Assembly: GCA_934663595.1 (NCBI GenBank)
Contig: CAKUKM010000009.1
Coordinates: 1-64,000 of the forward strand
Direction: 5' to 3'
Length of the DNA: 64,000 nt
Origin: an uncultured Clostridia bacterium
Lineage (GTDB): Bacteria; Bacillota; Clostridia; Christensenellales; Aristaeellaceae
The first letter of the stretch is position 1. Every line of letters starts with the position of its first letter. A program made the position numbers and the translations under genes. Positions 15,758 through 24,158 of the stretch are shown here, piece after piece. Below the pieces are notes generated by a model. That model searched no databases. It had not been told where the DNA came from and worked only from the letters and a program-made list of their open reading frames with translations.

Positions 15758-17755
15758 TTAGTTCACCGCCACTCCGTCCAGTTTGTCGCCGAAGCGGGTT
15801 TGCGCCATTTCGATGATCTTTTTGCTTTTCTCGGTATCGGCGCTCATCAGCTCCCGCGCCAGGTCGTGCGTTTGCTTCAGCAGCGCCGTATCCGTTCCGG
15901 CCAGGCCGATTCCTTCGGCGATGGCGCCGGACTGGCGCGTTCCGAACAGCTCGCCCGGCCCGCGCAGCTCCATATCCTTTTGCGCAATTTTGAATCCGTC
16001 GCTCGTGCCGGTCAGGAATCGCAATCGCTCGTTCGGCTCGGCCATCAGGAAGCACCACGATTCATGCGCGCCGCGGCCCACGCGCCCGCGCAGCTGATGC
16101 AGCTGGGCCAGGCCGAATCGCTCTGCATTCTCAATTACCATAATCGTGGCGTTCGGCACGTTCACGCCCACCTCGATCACCGTGGTCGAAACCAGCACGT
16201 CGGCCTCGCCCCGGCGGAATTTTTCGAGCACCGCGTCCTTATCGGCGGGGCGCATTCGGCCGTGCACCAGTTCAATTCGCAGCTCCGGCAATCGATTTGT
16301 GCGCAAATCCTCATAGACCAGCTCGGCGGGCGACGCGTCCACGGCCTCGGATTCCTCCACCAGCGGGCAGACGACATACGCCTGCCGCCCCTTTGCGATT
16401 TCCGCGCGCAGAAAGCCGTACAGCCCGTCGCGCTTCGCCTCCGGGACGATGCGCGTGGCCACCGGCTTGCGGCCCGGCGGCAGCTCGTCCACGATGGAAA
16501 TATCGAGATCGCCATACAGAATCAGCGAAAGCGACCGCGGAATCGGCGTGGCGGACATGACCAGCACGTTCGTCGCATCGCCCTTTTCGCCCAGGCGCGT
16601 GCGCTGGCGAACGCCGAATCGGTGCTGCTCGTCCGTCACGACCAGGCCCAGATTCCGGTATTCCACCTTGTCGGTAATCAGCGCGTGCGTGCCGATCACC
16701 ACGTCCCACTCGCCGGACTGAATCGCCGCGTGCGCAATGCGATGGCCCTTTGCGGTGAGGCTCCCCGTGAGCAGGCCGATCCGGCAGCCGAGCGGCTCCA
16801 AAACCGCCTTTGCCGATTCGAAATGCTGCTGCGCGAGCACCTCCGTCGGCGCCATCAGCGCGGACTGATAGCCGCATTCGTGCGCCATTGCAATCGCGGC
16901 AAACGCAATCGCCGTCTTTCCGCAGCCCACGTCGCCCTGCACCATGCGCGTCATCGCGCGGTCGGAGCGCAAATCGTCTGCAATTTCATGCGCCACGCGC
17001 CTCTGCGCGTTCGTGGGCGGAAACGGCAGCGTCCTCCAGAACGCGTCCAGCCGCTCGTCCGCGAAATCCATTTGAATGCCCGTGCGCCCGGCGTTTCGAA
17101 TCAATCGGAGCGCCATCTGATACAAAAGCAGGTCCTCGAAAGCGAGTCGCCTGCGCGCCTCCGAAAGCGCCTCGCGGCTGACGGGGAAGTGCGCGTTGCG
17201 CAGCGCGAAATTGCGCTCGCACAATCCGAATCGCTCGCGAATGTTCTCCGGCAAATCGTCGCGCCACGAGCTGTCGCACGCGTCGAGCGCGCATTCAATC
17301 GTGGCTCGCAGCGCCCTGGGCGGAATGCCGGGAATCGCGCGATACACCGGAACCAGCCCGCCGCTTTGCTCGATCGTGGGGCTTACCAGCATCAAAACGC
17401 CCTTTTTCCATTCCGGCTTTCCATACAGCAGCAGCTCGCGATCGCGCGTCAGCTGCTTTTTCAGCCACGGCTGATTGTACCAGACCGCCTGAATCACCGT
17501 TTCGCCGTCGGTCACGAACGCCTTTGTAATCAGCAGCTTCTTCGCGCGCTGCTCGCGCGCTTCGCCGGTCACGCGCACGCGCACCGCCGCCGGCTGCCCG
17601 GCAACCAGCGCGTCCAGCGGCGTAATCGCGCTCAGATCGCGATAATCGCGCGGCAGAAGCATCGCAAGATCCCGCACGGAGAAAATCCCCGCGTCGTTCA
17701 GCGCCTTCAGGCGCGCCGGGCCGATCCCGCGAATCTGCGAAAGCATCGTTTCCAA
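15758..17755 (-). CDS. recG: ATP-dependent DNA helicase RecG
   Basis: A 665-residue branch-migration helicase that remodels stalled replication forks and Holliday junctions. An N-terminal wedge/OB domain (about 1-220) begins with a helix-hairpin-helix-like IRGIGPARLKALNDAGI. Helicase motifs follow: Walker A GDVGCGKTA near 283, the DExH-type box as TDEQHRFGVRQR near 383, SATPIPRSL near 411, and motif VI QLRGRVGRGAHESWC near 558. RecG usually has about 680 residues, so this is full length. It is last in a leftward group with fakA and the Asp23 gene, the same neighbours it has in other Firmicutes. An inverted repeat at 17779-17810 separates it from fakA. Confidence 0.96.
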   Translation of the reverse strand: METMLSQIRGIGPARLKALNDAGIFSVRDLAMLLPRDYRDLSAITPLDALVAGQPAAVRVRVTGEAREQRAKKLLITKAFVTDGETVIQAVWYNQPWLKKQLTRDRELLLYGKPEWKKGVLMLVSPTIEQSGGLVPVYRAIPGIPPRALRATIECALDACDSSWRDDLPENIRERFGLCERNFALRNAHFPVSREALSEARRRLAFEDLLLYQMALRLIRNAGRTGIQMDFADERLDAFWRTLPFPPTNAQRRVAHEIADDLRSDRAMTRMVQGDVGCGKTAIAFAAIAMAHECGYQSALMAPTEVLAQQHFESAKAVLEPLGCRIGLLTGSLTAKGHRIAHAAIQSGEWDVVIGTHALITDKVEYRNLGLVVTDEQHRFGVRQRTRLGEKGDATNVLVMSATPIPRSLSLILYGDLDISIVDELPPGRKPVATRIVPEAKRDGLYGFLRAEIAKGRQAYVVCPLVEESEAVDASPAELVYEDLRTNRLPELRIELVHGRMRPADKDAVLEKFRRGEADVLVSTTVIEVGVNVPNATIMVIENAERFGLAQLHQLRGRVGRGAHESWCFLMAEPNERLRFLTGTSDGFKIAQKDMELRGPGELFGTRQSGAIAEGIGLAGTDTALLKQTHDLARELMSADTEKSKKIIEMAQTRFGDKLDGVAVN

Positions 17756-17778
17756 CGGCCATGTCTCCCTTCAAAGCA

Positions 17779-17810
17779 AATGCCGCACAGCGTATGTACT
17801 GCGCGGCATT
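17779..17810 (-). terminator. partial terminator or processing hairpin between fakA and recG
   Basis: AATGCCGCACAG (17779-17790) pairs with CTGCGCGGCATT (17799-17810) with one mismatch. On the minus strand it is followed by TTTGCTTTG, a weak T-rich tail. It may lower recG expression relative to fakA. Confidence 0.5.
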
Positions 17811-17824
17811 GCCATTCAACCGAT

Positions 17825-19480
17825 TTATTCCACTGCGATCAGGTAATAGTACAGCGGCTGGCCGCCGTTCTGCACGTCCACATCGCAATCGGGGTACTGC
17901 TCCGCGAACCGGTCGCAAAGCGCCTGCGCCTGCGTCTCCTCCACGTCCGCGCCGTAATAGATCGTAATCAGCGAGGATTCCTCGTTCACCATCTTCTCCG
18001 CGCATTCCGCGGCCACCTGATCAATCTCGTGCCCGAGCACCTCGAGCTTGTTGTTGATCATGCCCATGATGTCGCCGGAATGGATCTCGTGGGAATCATA
18101 GTTCGTGTTGCGCACGGCGAACGTGATCGACGCGGTATTCACATTCTCCGCCGCCTCGGTCATCGCCTCGGTGTTTTCCTCCACGCCGGCCTCCGGGTTG
18201 AACGCCAGCGCCGCGGAAATGCCCATCGGCACCGATTTGGTCGGCAGCACGATCACATTCTTGTCCGTAAGCCCCTTCGCCTGCTGCGCGGCGAGAATGA
18301 TGTTGGTGTTGTTCGGCAGGATGAACACATTCTTCGCGCCCGTGGCCTCCACCGCCTCGGCCAGATCCTGAATGCTCGGATTCATCGTCTGTCCGCCGTC
18401 GACCACCTTATCCACATTCAGATCGCGGAAGATATTCACCAGCCCGTCGCCCAGCGCCACGGCCACAATGCCATATTCCTTCAGCTCGGCCTTTCTGGCC
18501 TCCTCGGCCTCGTGGCGCATCGCCTCGCGCTCGCGCGCTTCCTCGAACATGTTGTCGATCTTCAGCGCGTCCAGCTCGCCCAGCTCCAGCGCGTACTGAA
18601 TCGCCTTGCCGGGATCGTTCGTGTGCACGTGCACCTTGACCACCGAAAGATCGGAAATGACCAGCACGCAATCGCCGATGCGCTCCAGGCGCTTGCGAAG
18701 GCGAACGACCTCGCTCTCCTTCATGTCCGGCCGCGGATGCGACACGATGAATTCCGTGCAATAGCCGTATTTGATCTGATCGGGCGACAGATCGCCGTGA
18801 TCGTCCACGAATTCGCCGGGCAGCGCCTTTTCGGTCTTGCCCTCGTCCGCCTGCGCCTCGACCGTTTCGCCGGTCAGCGCCGCGTACATGCCGCGATAGA
18901 CCACCATCAGGCCCATTCCGCCGCTGTCGACCACGCCCGCCTGCTTCAGCACCGGCAGCATCTCGGGGGTCTTGCGCAGAATCGCGTCGCCGCCGGAGAG
19001 AATGACCTTGAACAGCTCCACGATATCCGTTTCCTGCGCGCCGGCCTTTTCCACCTCGTCGGCAATTACGCGCGCGACGGTCAGAATCGTGCCCTCCTTG
19101 GGCTTCATAACCGCCTTATAGGCCGTGTTCGCGCCCTCGCGCACCATCTTGACCAGCAGCGGCGCGTCGATTTCCTCATGGCCCGCCAGCGCGCGCGCAA
19201 AGCCGCGCAGAATCTGGCTCAGGATTACGCCCGAATTGCCTCTGGCGCCCTTCAGCGCGCCGCGGGCAACCGCATCGGACACGTCCGCCACGCTCGTATA
19301 GCGCTTCAGGTTCATTTCCTTGATTGCGGATGTGATCGTCTGGGTCATGTTGGTGCCCGTATCGCCGTCCGGTACGGGGAATACGTTCAGGGCGTCGACG
19401 CTCTCGCGATTTTGCGTCAAAAGCGCGGCTCCCGACGCAAACATCTCCTTGAGCATCATGCCGTCTATTCTGTTTACCAT
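17825..19480 (-). CDS. fakA: DAK2-domain fatty acid kinase subunit (FakA/YloV)
   Basis: A 551-residue protein: an N-terminal DAK2 (DhaL-like) ATP-binding domain with NVFPVPDGDTGTNM near residue 34, then a long C-terminal domain with DegV-like features (NVFILPNNTNIILAA near 376). FakA phosphorylates fatty acids held by a FakB protein so exogenous fatty acids can enter phospholipid synthesis. No FakB gene is seen in the window. I chose 19480 (MVNRIDGMMLK) because GGAGGG is nine nt upstream; an upstream in-frame start lacks one. It follows the Asp23 gene and precedes recG. Confidence 0.9.
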   Translation of the reverse strand: MVNRIDGMMLKEMFASGAALLTQNRESVDALNVFPVPDGDTGTNMTQTITSAIKEMNLKRYTSVADVSDAVARGALKGARGNSGVILSQILRGFARALAGHEEIDAPLLVKMVREGANTAYKAVMKPKEGTILTVARVIADEVEKAGAQETDIVELFKVILSGGDAILRKTPEMLPVLKQAGVVDSGGMGLMVVYRGMYAALTGETVEAQADEGKTEKALPGEFVDDHGDLSPDQIKYGYCTEFIVSHPRPDMKESEVVRLRKRLERIGDCVLVISDLSVVKVHVHTNDPGKAIQYALELGELDALKIDNMFEEAREREAMRHEAEEARKAELKEYGIVAVALGDGLVNIFRDLNVDKVVDGGQTMNPSIQDLAEAVEATGAKNVFILPNNTNIILAAQQAKGLTDKNVIVLPTKSVPMGISAALAFNPEAGVEENTEAMTEAAENVNTASITFAVRNTNYDSHEIHSGDIMGMINNKLEVLGHEIDQVAAECAEKMVNEESSLITIYYGADVEETQAQALCDRFAEQYPDCDVDVQNGGQPLYYYLIAVE

Positions 19481-19573
19481 GCCTCTTTGCCCTCCAATAA
19501 TCGGTCGCGCGAAGCGCACAAAAAGCAGGGCCCGTTTAACGCCCGCCGTGTTTCGCGCTCATGCGGTTCTCAA

Positions 19574-19924
19574 TCAGACGCGGATATCCTCTACGCAGAC
19601 ATTGACGCGACCGACGGGGATTCCCGTATAGTGCTCCACCTTGTACTTCACGGTCTCGATAATCGCCGCCGCGACGGCGCTGATGGAAATACCGTATTCC
19701 ACAATAATGAACAGATCGATATCCACCTTGTCGCCGGAGGTGCGGATCTTTACGCCGCGGCCCAGATTTTCAATACCCATCAGCTGAACGATGCCGTCCG
19801 TGGATCTCTTGGAAGCCATGCCGACAATGCCATAGCAATCCAGCGCGGCGTAGCCCGCCACGCGCACCAGAACCTCGTCGTTAACCGTTACCAGACCGAG
19901 ATCGGTAGTGAATTTGCAGTCCAT
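19574..19924 (-). CDS. Asp23/Gls24 family envelope stress protein (YloU)
   Basis: A 116-residue Asp23-family protein. The domain covers most of its length, with VLVRVAGYAALDCYGIVGM near residue 20 and VDIDLFIIVEYGISI near 72. Members associate with the membrane or envelope and respond to alkaline or cell-wall stress in some Firmicutes. The order rpmB (divergent), asp23-like, fakA, recG is the conserved arrangement in Bacillus-type genomes. The start at 19924 has GGGAGG seven nt upstream. Its promoter must lie in the 19925-20100 gap; I could not pick it out with confidence. Confidence 0.9.
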   Translation of the reverse strand: MDCKFTTDLGLVTVNDEVLVRVAGYAALDCYGIVGMASKRSTDGIVQLMGIENLGRGVKIRTSGDKVDIDLFIIVEYGISISAVAAAIIETVKYKVEHYTGIPVGRVNVCVEDIRV

Positions 19925-20105
19925 ATTCAAACCTCCCATCAAAGGCTGATTCTATTGCATCCTCTCAAATAACAGTATACCGTTTTTTGCCCGATTATGC
20001 AAGCGTCCGAATCGGCGCGGAAGGCAATTTCCTCAAAAATCCGCCCATTTTTTACATCGAAACGTGACTTTTTCCTGACAAGCATATTTTTTACATCCAA
20101 TCCTA

Positions 20106-20134
20106 TTGCGTTTTCGGGGGAATGGTGGTATAAT
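20106..20134 (+). promoter_or_regulatory. sigma-A promoter of rpmB
   Basis: TTGCGT (20106-20111), a 17-nt spacer and TATAAT (20129-20134). The leader to the start at 20180 contains the strong ribosome site AAGGAGGTGTGA. Confidence 0.7.
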
Positions 20135-20179
20135 TCTAATGTTTGTTGTGACATACCCTTGAAGGAGGTGTGATAGAGT

Positions 20180-20371
20180 ATGGGAAAGTATTGTGAAGTT
20201 TGCGGCAAGGGCGTTGTTTATGGCAACAATGTCAGCCATTCGAACCGCAAGACGCGCCGCACCTGGGCTCCGAACACGCAGAAGGTGCATGTTCTGGTCA
20301 ATGGCGTGTCCAAGCGCATGTCCGTTTGCACGCGTTGCCTGCGCAGCAACAAGGTCGAACGCGCCCTGTAA
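20180..20371 (+). CDS. rpmB: 50S ribosomal protein L28
   Basis: A 63-residue ribosomal protein of the large subunit. It starts MGKYCEVCGKGVVYGNNVSH and keeps SNRKTRRTWAPN, the typical L28 core. Four cysteines (C5, C8 and CTRC near residues 50-53) give the zinc-binding form of L28, rather than the cysteine-free form used under zinc limitation. It is a single-gene transcription unit with its own promoter and a strong terminator. Confidence 0.97.
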   Translation: MGKYCEVCGKGVVYGNNVSHSNRKTRRTWAPNTQKVHVLVNGVSKRMSVCTRCLRSNKVERAL

Positions 20372-20390
20372 TGCGAAGAAACGCAAAGAG

Positions 20391-20437
20391 AACCGGCGAA
20401 TGAATCGAATGCCTTATTCGATATTCGCCGGTTTTTT
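20391..20437 (+). terminator. intrinsic terminator of rpmB
   Basis: AACCGGCGAAT (20391-20401) pairs with ATTCGCCGGTT (20423-20433), with an inner ATCGAAT/ATTCGAT stem, followed by T-rich sequence. Confidence 0.85.
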
Positions 20438-20602
20438 CTATAGAAATCGCCACAGCAGGTACCCCACGCCCACCAGAATCAGCCCCAGCCCCGTAAACCA
20501 GAACCAGCTCGGCAGCGACAAAAGCAGAAGGATCGCCCCCGCCAGCATCAGCAGCCCGCCGATCGTGCGCGCCCAATTCGTTCGCCGAACGCATTTGCCC
20601 AT
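20438..20602 (-). CDS. small two-helix membrane protein
   Basis: A 54-residue open frame with a strong ribosome site (GGGGGAGG, seven nt before the ATG at 20602). It has a basic N-terminus (MGKCVRRTNWART) followed by two hydrophobic helices, about residues 14-30 and 34-52, with a short turn at LPSWFW. Composition and spacing fit a genuine inner-membrane miniprotein. It ends next to the rpmB terminator and sits 48 nt downstream of the end of brnQ, so it may be cotranscribed with it. No family is recognised. Confidence 0.6.
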   Translation of the reverse strand: MGKCVRRTNWARTIGGLLMLAGAILLLLSLPSWFWFTGLGLILVGVGYLLWRFL

Positions 20603-20650
20603 AAAATCGCCTCCCCCGCTGTATCCTATGCGGAGGAGGCGATTTGCGTG

Positions 20651-21991
20651 TCACGCGGCCTTGCGTCCGCGCGCCCTGAGAATAAAGCCGATGGCAAGGC
20701 CCAGCGCCGCCGGAGCGACCCAGCCCAGGCCCAGCGAATACAGCGGAAGCCAGCCCTTCGTCCACGCCGCAACGCCCGGCAGAATGCCGCCCACGCGCGG
20801 AATCTCCAGCGCCGCCGCCGCCACCGTAAAGCCGATCGTCCAGACCATGACGTTTTTGTCATAGTGGAAGAACCGGCCGAACAGGCTCAGCAGAATCAGC
20901 ACGATCGCCAGCGGGTACAGGAAATACAGCACCGGCGCGGAGAACTGAATGATCAGATTCAGGCCCACATTCGAAATCAGCAGCGCAAATACCGTAAGCG
21001 CAATCGCGCAGGGGCGGTACTTCACCCACTTGAACATCGACGAGAACGTCTCCGAGCACGACGTAATCAGTCCGACCGCCGTCTTCATGCAGCAGAACGT
21101 CGCCGTCAGCGCCAGAAGAATGCCGCCCGTCTCGCCGAAATAGTGGCGCGATACGATCGCGAAAATGTCGCCGCCGGTAAAGCTCGATTCCGCCAGCCGG
21201 TCCGCATACAGGCCGTGGCACTGCGTGCCGACCACCGCGATGCCCGCGTAAATCGCCGCCATCAGAATCATGCTGAATACGCCGGATTTCACCGTGCTCT
21301 TGGCGATGTCGGTCGGCTCCGTCACGCCCAGACCGCGAATGACCGTGATCACCACAATGCCGAACGCCAGCGAGGCCAGCGCGTCGAGCGTGTCATAGCC
21401 CTGCAGGAATCCCGCGAAGAACGCGCCGTTTACGTAATCGCCCGCCGCCGGCACGCTGCCGATCGACTGCACCGGCTTGATCAGCGCCGTAATCATCAAT
21501 ATGCCCAGGAAAACCAGGAAAACCGGATTCAGGAACTTGCCCACCGAATCCATGATCTTCGACGGCTTCAGCGAGAAATACAGCACCAGCGCGAAGAACA
21601 CCGTCGTGAAAATCAGCTGCGGAACCGCAACGCTGCTTTCGCCCAGCAGCGGAACCACGCCCACCGTAAACGAAACCGCCGCGCAGCGGGGAATCGCAAA
21701 CAGCGGCCCGATCGTCAGATACAGCGCGCAGGTGAAGAAATAGCTGTAGCCCTTCGACACGCGCCCCGACATGTGCATCAGGCCCTCGCTGCGGGAAATG
21801 CCCATCGAAATGATGCCCAGCAGCGGAATGCCCACCGCGGACACCAGCATGCCCACCAGCGCCGCGCCCACATTCTCGCCCGCCAGCGCGCCCATGCGGA
21901 TTGGGAAGATCAGATTGCCCGCGCCGAAGAACAGCCCGAACAGCATCGATGCGATCAACATATAGTTTCTGCCACTGATTTTCTTGTCCAC
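20651..21991 (-). CDS. brnQ: branched-chain amino acid transport carrier BrnQ
   Basis: A 446-residue polytopic permease of the LIVCS family, which brings in leucine, isoleucine and valine with Na+ or H+. The N-terminal SMLFGLFFGAGNLIFP is the family hallmark. About twelve hydrophobic helices are visible. The start is uncertain. A GTG at 21991 (VDKKISGRN) is favoured because AAAGGTGG is about eight nt upstream; a GTG four codons earlier would overlap that site. TATAAT on the minus strand (plus-strand 22014-22019 region) suggests a promoter with a very short leader. It could help feed IorAB-type amino acid fermentation, but that link is only by proximity in the genome. Confidence 0.9.
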   Translation of the reverse strand: MDKKISGRNYMLIASMLFGLFFGAGNLIFPIRMGALAGENVGAALVGMLVSAVGIPLLGIISMGISRSEGLMHMSGRVSKGYSYFFTCALYLTIGPLFAIPRCAAVSFTVGVVPLLGESSVAVPQLIFTTVFFALVLYFSLKPSKIMDSVGKFLNPVFLVFLGILMITALIKPVQSIGSVPAAGDYVNGAFFAGFLQGYDTLDALASLAFGIVVITVIRGLGVTEPTDIAKSTVKSGVFSMILMAAIYAGIAVVGTQCHGLYADRLAESSFTGGDIFAIVSRHYFGETGGILLALTATFCCMKTAVGLITSCSETFSSMFKWVKYRPCAIALTVFALLISNVGLNLIIQFSAPVLYFLYPLAIVLILLSLFGRFFHYDKNVMVWTIGFTVAAAALEIPRVGGILPGVAAWTKGWLPLYSLGLGWVAPAALGLAIGFILRARGRKAA

Positions 21992-22086
21992 CCTCGCAAC
22001 CACCTTTGGTTTATTATAGTAGTCTGTTAATTCTCGAAAGCCTCCCTGTTTTCCTGCCTCGCATTGTTAAAAGTATAGATAAATCT

Positions 22087-23151
22087 TTAATCTGCCAGCA
22101 TAAACGTCATCCGCACCGGGTTATGATCGGAAAATTCAAAGCCCGCGTCGATCGTCTCCAGCGCGCGAATCTCGACATTCTCCGAAACCAGGAAGCCGTC
22201 CACAGTCAGAACGAAGCTCTCGCCCGGCGCATACGCGCGATCGGCGTTTCGACAGGACGGAACCGGATTGTCCGCCGCCGCGAGGCGAACGCCCCCGCCA
22301 ATCAGCCCGTCCGGAATCGGCTGCGCCCACGTGTAGCCCTCGCCGGACACGCCGAACACGGCCGCGGAATCGCCGAGCAGATCCTTGTTGAAATCGCCGC
22401 CGCCGACCACGTAATTGCCCGCCTCGTATTCGGCCTGCATGTCCGCAATCAGCATTTCCAGCTGGTCGTCCGCGATCGTGCCGTCCGAGGTGTACGCGGA
22501 GAGGTGCAGGTTGTACAGGCACAGCGTCTTGCCGTTCGAAACCGGAATGCGGCTGACCGAATAGCAGCGGTCGAGATCCAGAAACTTCGTAAGCCCCGTC
22601 TCCACCGGCAGACTCCGCCGCAGCGCGGATGCCATTTCGCAGCTCGAAAGCGTCAGTATGCCCGCGTTCGACGCGCCGTGCGGCTCAAGGAACGGGTAAA
22701 ACAGATACGCCGAATGGTAGTTCACCGCAAACGCCGCGCTCTTTTCCGGAAACGCCGCTTCCGCCATTTCGCGCTCGTTCACATGGTGGCTGCGCGTCGC
22801 GTCCGTGTCCAGCTCCTGCAGCAGCAGAAAATCAGGATTCAGCGCCTTCAGCCGCTCGAGCATGCCGGAAATATTCTCGACCACGGCCTCCTTCGAACGC
22901 GCGCGCGATTCCGTTCCTCCGTCCATGAAGAACGAATAATCGTCGCTGTACGCGCCGAAGCCGAGATTCCAGGTCGCAATGGAATATTCCTCGTTCACAT
23001 TCGCCGCGCCGGACGCATGCTGAGCCACGTCCAGCGCGAGCTTGTCCTCAATGCGCGAATACTGAATCATCAGATACGCAAAATACCCCGCAAACGCCAC
23101 CACAATCGCGATCACGACGATCAGCAGTGCCTTCAAAATCTTCTTCATCAT
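22087..23151 (-). CDS. membrane-anchored endonuclease/exonuclease/phosphatase family protein
   Basis: A 354-residue protein with an N-terminal membrane anchor (about residues 3-27) and an extracytoplasmic EEP-fold domain. Family motifs are visible: IATWNLGFG near 61, LLQELD near 110, NLHLSAY near 213, GGGDFNKD near 251 and the closing SDHNPVRM near 344. These are the metal- and phosphate-binding residues of DNase I-like hydrolases. The ATG overlaps the stop of the NYN gene by one nt, so the two are translationally coupled. Substrate is unknown; nucleic acid, lipid or sugar phosphate are all possible for an exported EEP protein. Confidence 0.85.
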   Translation of the reverse strand: MMKKILKALLIVVIAIVVAFAGYFAYLMIQYSRIEDKLALDVAQHASGAANVNEEYSIATWNLGFGAYSDDYSFFMDGGTESRARSKEAVVENISGMLERLKALNPDFLLLQELDTDATRSHHVNEREMAEAAFPEKSAAFAVNYHSAYLFYPFLEPHGASNAGILTLSSCEMASALRRSLPVETGLTKFLDLDRCYSVSRIPVSNGKTLCLYNLHLSAYTSDGTIADDQLEMLIADMQAEYEAGNYVVGGGDFNKDLLGDSAAVFGVSGEGYTWAQPIPDGLIGGGVRLAAADNPVPSCRNADRAYAPGESFVLTVDGFLVSENVEIRALETIDAGFEFSDHNPVRMTFMLAD

Positions 23152-24125
23152 CAGCAAATCTTCAAAAGCATCGTGTGTGCTTCGTCCATTTCGACGCGCA
23201 GCAGCCCCTGCTTCTCCAGCTCCTTCATCACGTCGCTGAAGCGCTTGAAGCCGATCGTGCGCTCGTCGAAGTTCGGGTAATCCGCCTGAATGGTGGATTT
23301 GAGAATCGACGGGTTGATTCGCTCGAATCCCTCCGCCTTGAACCGCTCCAGCGCGGCCTTGAACGCCGGCAGCCAGTTCGTCTTGTCCATCTTGTTCGCG
23401 TTTTCCTCCGCGCCGGAAAGGCCGATCATCAGCGACGACGCCTCCGTCCACGAGCAGAGCTTTTCGCTCTTTGAGGTAATCAGCGCAATCAGCTTTCCAA
23501 ACGTCGCGCAGCCGTAGCTCCGTTCCTCGAAGTCCGGGCGCAGGCGCATCAGCGTGTCCTTGAGCTCGCTGGCATACATCTGCTCCTCGTCCTGATCCTC
23601 CACGATCGTTTCCACCTGCGCAATCAGCTCGTTCAAGTCGCCGTCCACCACGCGCTCGCCCTTCTTGGGCTTCTGCGGCTTCTTCGCGGCCACGGATTCC
23701 AGAAACACGAATTCATTGCAGGCGTTGATGAATATGCTCGAGGCGACCTCCGATCGGGAGATGCCGAGCACGGTTTTGCCCATCGTCTTCAGCTTTCCGA
23801 CCAGCGGCGTATAATCGCTGTCGCCGGACACGATGCAGAAGCTGTCGATCAGCGGGTTCGTGTACGCGACCTCCATCGCGTCGATCACCAGCTGAATATC
23901 CAGATTGTTTTTCTGATTCTTGCCGTATCGCAGCGACGGCACCACGAAAAACGTATTCGACAGCAGGCATTCCTTGAGCTCCGAATACCGGTCCGTGTAG
24001 CCATACACCTTGCCGAGCAGGATATCGCCGCGAATCTTGACCTTTTCAATGATCGATCGCAGCATGCTCTCCTTCGCGCCGGCATTTTCCAAATCCACGA
24101 ATACGGCGAAATTTGACTTTCCCAC
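23151..24125 (-). CDS. NYN-domain ribonuclease-like protein with two OST-HTH/LOTUS domains
   Basis: A 324-residue protein. The N-terminal NYN (PIN-like) domain has the acidic residues FVDLENA (10-16), NLDIQLVIDAME (about 74-85) and SGDSDYTPL (about 99-107), the expected metal site of a ribonuclease. Two C-terminal repeats follow, LNELIAQVETIVED... and NWLPAFKAALERFK..., each ending in a FGKLIALI or FKRFSDVMKEL segment, typical of OST-HTH/LOTUS RNA-binding domains. The LabA/DUF88 group matches. A role in RNA turnover is plausible. The start is a GTG with AAAGGAG 12 nt upstream. It lies between ricT and the EEP gene. Confidence 0.85.
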   Translation of the reverse strand: MGKSNFAVFVDLENAGAKESMLRSIIEKVKIRGDILLGKVYGYTDRYSELKECLLSNTFFVVPSLRYGKNQKNNLDIQLVIDAMEVAYTNPLIDSFCIVSGDSDYTPLVGKLKTMGKTVLGISRSEVASSIFINACNEFVFLESVAAKKPQKPKKGERVVDGDLNELIAQVETIVEDQDEEQMYASELKDTLMRLRPDFEERSYGCATFGKLIALITSKSEKLCSWTEASSLMIGLSGAEENANKMDKTNWLPAFKAALERFKAEGFERINPSILKSTIQADYPNFDERTIGFKRFSDVMKELEKQGLLRVEMDEAHTMLLKIC

Positions 24126-24158
24126 GTTCTATGCGTACTCCTTTCGCGCAAAACCGCC

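Noticed and set aside
15728..19972. Very long open frame (over 1400 codons) on the plus strand.
   Set aside because: It lies opposite recG, fakA and the Asp23 gene, all of which have clear families and ribosome sites. High G+C and biased codons leave the antisense frame open; its His/Arg/Gln-rich product matches nothing.
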